Below are positions 59,580-64,000 of a DNA stretch of 64,000 nucleotides, piece after piece (the stretch's first letter is position 1; each line of letters opens with the position of its first letter). The DNA lies in the NCBI GenBank assembly GCA_018266755.1, contig JAFDZW010000005.1, forward strand, positions 647,233-711,232, written 5' to 3'. Below the pieces are notes generated by a model, which saw only the letters and a program-made list of their open reading frames with translations, was not told the origin of the DNA and made no database searches. The position numbers were made by a program, and so were the translations under genes. Origin of the DNA: Bacteroidota bacterium. Its GTDB lineage: Bacteria > Bacteroidota > Ignavibacteria > Palsa-1295.

Positions 59580-60423
59580 TCGCTTCCCACACCTGCAAGG
59601 CTTCGCGAGTCTGCCGCACATCGTGCGTGCGGATGATCTTCGCTCCGTGCGCGACGCCATAGAGCGCAGCCGCAACACTACCGCTGACGCGCTCCTGCGG
59701 AGGAATGCCGCCAAGGATCCGACCGATCGTCGATTTGCGCGATACGCCGAGTACCATCGGTACACCCAAACAATCGAACTCGGCATGGTGCCGAATGAGA
59801 GCAAGATTATCCTCGTGCGTCTTCGCAAACCCGATCCCCACATCAGCGAGGATAGTTCGTACACCTGCAATGTGCGCTTGTTCGACCCGACGCTCAAGCC
59901 ATGCACCGACCTGGCCGACAACATCGTTGTAGCGATATTCTTCGATCGTAGACTTCTGAAACTCCGGACCGTACCCATGCATGAGGATAATCGGCGCATC
60001 GAGCGATGCTGCGACCGATAACATTGCGCCGTCTTCCGTCGCACCGCTGACATCGTTAATGATCGTTGCACCGGTATCGAGCGCCCGTCGTGCGACTTCT
60101 GCTTTAACAGTATCGATAGAGATGATCGTGTCGGGGAAATCGGAGAGGATATAATCAACCACCGGCAGCACGCGTCGCAATTCTTCATCGAGCGTCACAG
60201 GGGGTGCACCGGAGCCGTATGCACTCCCCCGAGGGCGGGTCGATTGGCCGCCGATGTCGATGATATCGGCGCCTTCGGCGAGCATCTCCTGCGCGCGCCG
60301 AGCTGCCACTTCAGCGGCAAGGAATAACCCGCCGTCGCTAAATGAGTCGGGGGTAACGTTCAGCACGCCCATCACGAGCGGCCGCGGTTCGCTCAGGAGT
60401 TCGTTGAATCGGGTGGTTTGCAT
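59569..60423 (-). CDS. folP: Dihydropteroate synthase
   Basis: 284 residues. PLVMGVLNVTPDSFSDGG (first pterin/phosphate loop), ADIIDIGGQSTRPR (second conserved loop), IISIDTVKAEVARRALDTGATIINDVSGAT in parts, and LGVSRKSTIGRILG in part. Condenses p-aminobenzoate with hydroxymethyl-dihydropterin pyrophosphate in folate synthesis; the target of sulfonamides. Convergent overlap with the T9SS FG-GAP gene. Confidence 0.95.
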   Translation of the reverse strand: MQTTRFNELLSEPRPLVMGVLNVTPDSFSDGGLFLAAEVAARRAQEMLAEGADIIDIGGQSTRPRGSAYGSGAPPVTLDEELRRVLPVVDYILSDFPDTIISIDTVKAEVARRALDTGATIINDVSGATEDGAMLSVAASLDAPIILMHGYGPEFQKSTIEEYRYNDVVGQVGAWLERRVEQAHIAGVRTILADVGIGFAKTHEDNLALIRHHAEFDCLGVPMVLGVSRKSTIGRILGGIPPQERVSGSVAAALYGVAHGAKIIRTHDVRQTREALQVWEAISE

Positions 60424-60490
60424 AAAACGAAAACGACGACAATTGCTTGCCGTCGCCCTTCGAAGAATTCTCGTGTGACGCCGCGAAGCC

Positions 60491-60604
60491 TTACGCGCGC
60501 TTACGCGTGGCCTTTGCAGCAGCCTTACCGGCGCGGATCTTTGCCTTGCGCTTTTCGGCCTTCTTCTTATGGAGCTTCTTTGCGACTTTGCCTTTCTTGT
60601 TCAT
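60491..60604 (-). CDS. 37-residue highly basic protein, possibly ribosome-associated
   Basis: MNKKGKVAKKLHKKKAEKRK followed by AKIRAGKAAAKATRKRA, stop TAA. About half the residues are Lys or Arg and there are no acidic residues apart from one Glu. The size and composition recall small ribosomal proteins such as bTHX or bS22, but no named family is certain. It lies between folP and the LON-domain gene on the same strand, 60 bp before the LON gene stop in transcription order, with no obvious strong Shine-Dalgarno. The codons are consistent and the reading frame is clean. Confidence 0.65.
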   Translation of the reverse strand: MNKKGKVAKKLHKKKAEKRKAKIRAGKAAAKATRKRA

Positions 60605-60664
60605 AACTGTTCTATTGTGAATGGTGCAAAAATACGAAAAAAACGGGAGCCCTCCGGGTGAGCG

Positions 60665-61324
60665 CTACTGTGAGCGTTTATTCCAGTCGGGAATATAGCC
60701 GTCGTTGCGGATGAGATCGTTGATCGTTTCCACTTCTTTCACTTTCGGCAGCAGCGACTCCAGATGTGCAATGAGCATCTCCAACCGCTCGTTTTCGCTG
60801 CGAACCAGCAATAAGGTTTGGCGCTGATCGGGCAGCAAGCCGGATTTCTGCGCAATCGCGAATGACGGCTGCTTATCGCTCATATTCCATACCACGGGGT
60901 CGAGCGGCTCAACCGAACCCCGGTAGGCAACCTCGCAGAGCTCGTTAAAAAGGGCGATCGCTTTTCGTGTCAGCACCTCGTCTCGGACTTCAGGCTCGTC
61001 GTCGATCCACCGGATGCGGGCATACGCAAGCTCCGACGGCGCCCCTTGGTCGAGCTGGACAACTTCATATCGGCGCACACCCTCGGTCACGATGTCGAGC
61101 TTTCCGTCCGGGTAGCGTTTCGTCACTTCGGCAATACGTGCCGTGCAACCGACGGAGTGCATACTGTCGTCCTCGGTAAAATTCACGCCGAAGGTACTCT
61201 TATGCTCGAGCGAGCTGGCACAGAGCCGTTTATACCGTTCTTCGAAGATATGCAGCGGCACACGTGCTCCTGGGAACAGAATCACGCCGAGCGGGAACAA
61301 CGGGATACGATCGAGCGTCTCCAT
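60665..61324 (-). CDS. LON peptidase substrate-binding domain protein
   Basis: 219 residues. The Lon N-terminal fold alone: PLFPLGVILFPGARVPLHIFEERYKRL in part at the start, VGCTARIAEVTKRYPDGKLDIVTEGVRRYEVV in part, then a helical C-terminus (SFAIAQKSGLLPDQRQTLLLVRSENERLEML in part). No AAA+ or protease part, as usual for these stand-alone proteins. Between iscX and the small basic gene, 3 bp after the iscX stop, so likely the tail of the Isc transcript. Confidence 0.9.
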   Translation of the reverse strand: METLDRIPLFPLGVILFPGARVPLHIFEERYKRLCASSLEHKSTFGVNFTEDDSMHSVGCTARIAEVTKRYPDGKLDIVTEGVRRYEVVQLDQGAPSELAYARIRWIDDEPEVRDEVLTRKAIALFNELCEVAYRGSVEPLDPVVWNMSDKQPSFAIAQKSGLLPDQRQTLLLVRSENERLEMLIAHLESLLPKVKEVETINDLIRNDGYIPDWNKRSQ

Positions 61325-61327
61325 CGC

Positions 61328-61537
61328 TTAGTTGCCGTGCTCGTCCTTCCATACCTCGTACCATGCCATCTGCACGGCTTCGAGTTTGGCCTCGTTCGAG
61401 GAATGGATGTCGTCCTCCCAATCGGGCAATGCCGCGATCCAATCACGCAGATCGGTGAATCGCACAGTCAGGGGATCGATGTCGGGCTTTGCCTCGAAGA
61501 GGGCTTCGCCGATGTCGTCGATGGTATTCCAGTTCAT
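61328..61537 (-). CDS. iscX: Fe-S cluster assembly protein IscX
   Basis: 69 residues: WNTIDDIGEALFEAKPDIDP, LTVRFTDLRDWIAALPDWED, SNEAKLEAVQMAWYE. This is the IscX/YfhJ family, a small acidic iron-binding regulator of IscS-mediated cluster assembly. Between fdx (12 bp upstream in transcription order) and the LON-domain gene. Confidence 0.93.
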   Translation of the reverse strand: MNWNTIDDIGEALFEAKPDIDPLTVRFTDLRDWIAALPDWEDDIHSSNEAKLEAVQMAWYEVWKDEHGN

Positions 61538-61549
61538 TGTCGTAAACGT

Positions 61550-61891
61550 TTAGTCGGCTTTGGCGCCTTCGTGGAAGAGGTGCGCGATCGATGGGTTGAG
61601 TTGAGGGATCTCGACGATGATCTCGGCATCCTTCTCGATACGAGTCTGGCAGCCAAGTCTCGATTGAAGGGTCAATCCTTCGGCTTCGTCTAGCTGATCG
61701 GCTTCGTCGTCCGTCATCTCAGGAAACGCATCCATCCCCTGTTTCACGATCACGTGGCATGTCGAGCAGGCGCAGACCCCGCCACAATTATGTTGCAAGT
61801 CGATGCCGTTTGCGAGCGCCACGTCGAGAACCGAGTCCCCGACCAACGCCTCGCACGTCACGTTCATCGGTAAGTAAGTGATCGTTGCCAC
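61550..61891 (-). CDS. fdx: [2Fe-2S] ferredoxin of Isc type
   Basis: 113 residues. Cluster ligands C36, C42, C45 (in CGGVCACSTC) and C81 (RLGCQTRI), spacing C-x5-C-x2-C-x35-C as in adrenodoxin/Isc ferredoxins. C40 is an extra cysteine. Donates electrons during Fe-S assembly on IscU. Precedes iscX and follows a palindromic repeat and sodB. Confidence 0.94.
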   Translation of the reverse strand: MATITYLPMNVTCEALVGDSVLDVALANGIDLQHNCGGVCACSTCHVIVKQGMDAFPEMTDDEADQLDEAEGLTLQSRLGCQTRIEKDAEIIVEIPQLNPSIAHLFHEGAKAD

Positions 61892-61944
61892 GGACGAATT
61901 AAGAATTATACATTGAGAATGAAACCCTTTCTTCCATTATGGAA

Positions 61945-62032
61945 GTCATTCCGACCGAGGAGAGGAATCTGGGTTGTGACATTCTTCAAGAGATAGCCTG
62001 CCCAGATTCCTCGGCGTTCGTCTCGGAATGAC
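61945..62032. repeat. Dispersed palindromic repeat, copy 4 (diverged)
   Basis: 88 bp with ends GTCATTCCGA and TCGGAATGAC and inner arms GAGGAATCTGGG/CCCAGATTCCTC. Same design as copies 1-3, but a different subfamily. Lies between sodB and fdx and can form a hairpin in their transcript. Confidence 0.8.
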
Positions 62033-62050
62033 ATTCCATTCGACACGTAC

Positions 62051-62683
62051 TTAACGAGCGGCGAACTTCTTATACCGGTCGTTCGCACGGCCCCAGTGGA
62101 TATCGCCAATGAAGTTGTCGATATACGCGGCACGCTTCGGGCCGTCTTTGTGGTAGTACGCATGCTCGAATACGTCGCAAGCGACGAGCGGGATCGCACC
62201 CCACACTGCGCCATAGTGATGTTCGTCGACAACAACATTGCGAAGCTGGCCCGAGCCAAGCTGATCGACGATCAGCACGGCCCACCCTGAGAGCTTTGCT
62301 GCGATGGCGCATGCTTTGAAATCGGCCTTCCATGCATCGAACGAACCAAAATCGCGTTCAATAAGCGTTTTCAGATCCGGGGCATTTGCCACATTTCCGT
62401 CGCCGCCGAGATTTTCCCAGTAGAGATCATGAAGCACATTTCCGGCATGGTTCCACGTCCATCGACGCTTGAGTTCGCCGTAGACGGAGTAGTTGCCGTT
62501 CGACTTCGAGGCATCGGCCGTTTCGAGCGACTTTTCGATCTCGTTCAACTTATCGACATAGCCCTTATGGTGGGTATTATAATGCCAGTCGGTTGTCTCT
62601 GCGTCAATAACTTTCGCGAGCAGCGTCTTTGCTTCCTCATCGGAATACGGACGCGCTTTCAATTTGTAATCGTAAGCTTTCAC
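62051..62683 (-). CDS. sodB: Iron/manganese superoxide dismutase
   Basis: 210 residues from GTG 62683; TTG 62692 would add three residues. Metal ligands are visible in the usual places: His in WHYNTHHKGYV, His in TWNHAGNVLHD, and Asp and His in ACDVFEHAYYHK. The family motif is DxWEHxYY; the Trp is Phe here, a second-shell change. The gene is inserted in an isc cluster (hscA upstream, fdx downstream), 55 bp after the hscA stop. Confidence 0.93.
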   Translation of the reverse strand: MKAYDYKLKARPYSDEEAKTLLAKVIDAETTDWHYNTHHKGYVDKLNEIEKSLETADASKSNGNYSVYGELKRRWTWNHAGNVLHDLYWENLGGDGNVANAPDLKTLIERDFGSFDAWKADFKACAIAAKLSGWAVLIVDQLGSGQLRNVVVDEHHYGAVWGAIPLVACDVFEHAYYHKDGPKRAAYIDNFIGDIHWGRANDRYKKFAAR

Positions 62684-62738
62684 AGTATTCAATTAGAATA
62701 AGTAAATATATCGGGTACACTCTTTCGTGTGCAGCCGC

Positions 62739-64000
62739 TTACGCGCCTGCTTCTTCGACCGCCTTGCCCGCAAGCGCTTGCGAGACCGAGGCATTGAGTA
62801 TCTCTTGTGCAAGCGGTTGGGTCACTTGCTCAAGCGCTTCGGTCAGCGCCTGAATCTCTTTGGCACTATCGGAGCCTAATGCTTTTCGAAGTCCGTACAA
62901 GGCATCGATGATCTTGTCGATCTTGAGATCGGCCATTCGTGCGCGCGAGAACGTGATGGTCCCTCGGCGAATATCGCCGAGTACCTTCTCGGTTGCATTG
63001 GCGATCCGTTCGCCTTCGGTTTTGGCCTCGCCCAAACGACGGGCGGCAATATCTTCCTGCGCGTGAACGATGCTGTCGCGAAGCATGCGTTCGATCTCGT
63101 CATCGGTCAACCCGTACGACGGAGTCACGTCGATCGTCTGTGCGATGCCGGTATGCGTCTCGAGTGCGCTGACATGCAAGATGCCGTCGGCATCGATCAT
63201 GAACGTCACTTCCACCTTCGCTGCGCCTGCAGGCAAGGGCGGAATGCCTTTGAGCGTAAACGACGCCAGGTGCCGGTTATCTTTTACGAAATCTCGCTCG
63301 CCTTGATACACGTTCACGACGACACCCGTCTGATTATCCGCGAACGTGGTGTATGTTTCCTTTGCCTTCGTCGGAATCGTCGTGTTTCGGGCGATAATCG
63401 TGCTCATCATCCCGCCGATCGTCTCGATACCGAGCGATAGCGGCGTGACGTCGAGCAACAGCAGTTCGGTCGAATTCCCGGCGAGCACATTGGCCTGGAT
63501 CGCCGCACCGAGCGCGACCGTCTCGTCCGGGTTCAAACTGTCATGCGGTTTGCGCCCGAAGAGCTCCTGTACAAGCTGTTTGACAGCCGGCATGCGCGTT
63601 GCGCCGCCGACAAGCACGACTTCGTCGATGTCTTTGGACGTCAGATGCGCATCCTTCAACGCATCGATGCATGGCTGCTTCGTACGATCGAGGATCGGAC
63701 GGATCATCATTTCAAGCTCTTGCCGGGTGAGGCTGCGCTTGTAGTTGAGGTCCAGCCGAGGGATCTTCACCTCCAGCATCGCATTCGGTGACGACGAGAG
63801 TGCGATCTTCGCGCGCTCGGATTCCGTACGGATGAGTTGAAGTTCTTCGGCGGTCGGCACAAAATTCGGCTCGATACGCTGAAGCTGCGAGATCACCAGC
63901 TCCATGATGCGGCGATCGATATCGTCGCCGCCGAGGTATGTATCGCCGTTAGTCGAGAGAACCTCAAAAATTCCGTTCGTTAGTTTCAAGATCGAAATAT
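62739..64000 (-). CDS. hscA: Fe-S assembly chaperone HscA, C-terminal part
   Basis: DnaK-family chaperone entering from the right edge in frame (ISILKLTNGIFEVLSTNGDTYLGGDD in part), so about 419 residues are visible. Nucleotide-binding domain: VVLVGGATRMPAVKQLV, GRKPHDSLNPDETVALGAAIQA in part. Substrate-binding domain: LLLDVTPLSLGIETIGGMMST in part, IPTKAKETYTTFADNQTGV in part, FTLKGIPPLPAGAAKVEVTF in part. The end is GKAVEEAGA with no EEVD-like tail. Placement beside fdx and iscX supports HscA rather than DnaK. It hands IscU-bound clusters to apo-proteins. Confidence 0.9.
   Translation of the reverse strand, partial: ISILKLTNGIFEVLSTNGDTYLGGDDIDRRIMELVISQLQRIEPNFVPTAEELQLIRTESERAKIALSSSPNAMLEVKIPRLDLNYKRSLTRQELEMMIRPILDRTKQPCIDALKDAHLTSKDIDEVVLVGGATRMPAVKQLVQELFGRKPHDSLNPDETVALGAAIQANVLAGNSTELLLLDVTPLSLGIETIGGMMSTIIARNTTIPTKAKETYTTFADNQTGVVVNVYQGERDFVKDNRHLASFTLKGIPPLPAGAAKVEVTFMIDADGILHVSALETHTGIAQTIDVTPSYGLTDDEIERMLRDSIVHAQEDIAARRLGEAKTEGERIANATEKVLGDIRRGTITFSRARMADLKIDKIIDALYGLRKALGSDSAKEIQALTEALEQVTQPLAQEILNASVSQALAGKAVEEAGA

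Overview
The window is a gene-dense bacterial chromosome segment of moderate GC. It most likely belongs to the Bacteroidota/Chlorobi (FCB) group, close to the Ignavibacteria or Kapabacteria type. Supporting signs are two secreted proteins with type IX secretion (T9SS) C-terminal sorting domains, a TTTG/TAnnTTTG promoter of Bacteroidota type ahead of a sigma-factor gene, the pheT - coiled-coil - zapA order, an OstA-like protein paired with LptB, and several SPI/SPII-exported proteins of lineage-restricted type. The lineage is inferred from gene content only.

Layout. 1-6.2 kb: a CDF metal transporter running off the left edge, tRNA-Leu(CAG), speA and convergent smc. 6.4-13.5 kb: a degenerate HisA-like TIM barrel, a large T9SS BNR-repeat protein, an RmlD-type reductase, a DUF2807 protein and a secreted ankyrin protein. 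13.5-16.5 kb: fusA, with a decayed second copy of its 3' end about 0.8 kb downstream and a small secreted-protein gene between the two copies. 16.6-19.2 kb: a YetF-type membrane protein and an ABC-F ATPase. 19.2-23.0 kb: an AT-richer accessory island, all on the minus strand, headed by an ECF sigma-factor gene whose sigma2 and sigma4 halves are out of frame at an (AG)17 microsatellite. Behind it lie four orphan genes, one with an HExxH metallopeptidase motif. This is the most interesting locus of the window: a candidate phase-variable sigma factor. 23.2-29.3 kb: an EamA transporter, panC, panD, a GlmU-like nucleotidyltransferase, a LytR_C protein, rsfS and a beta-CASP nuclease. 29.4-32.6 kb: a peptidase/TolB-propeller/barrel fusion. 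32.6-42.9 kb: a decayed DUF3471 fragment, eda, a half-length clpB, ostA-like and lptB, zapA, a coiled-coil gene, pheT, a lipoprotein and a second beta-CASP protein.

43-49 kb: rplT and pheS, normally neighbours, are separated by an accessory segment (SRPBCC/ArsR operon with a perfect 15-bp inverted-repeat operator, FMN reductase, YdeI family). pheT lies on the opposite strand about 7 kb before pheS. 49-57 kb: a second lipoprotein of the same type, pfkA, TPR proteins, typA, and a DUF6702-like/HupE pair. 57-64 kb: a T9SS FG-GAP/ASPIC protein, folP, a 37-residue basic protein, a LON-domain protein, and an Isc-type Fe-S cluster (iscX, fdx, hscA running off the right edge) with a superoxide dismutase gene inserted.

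Four copies of an 83-92 bp palindromic repeat (GTCATTC... ends) are scattered at 43.05, 46.37, 56.99 and 61.95 kb. No CRISPR array, rRNA, intact transposase or prophage was seen.
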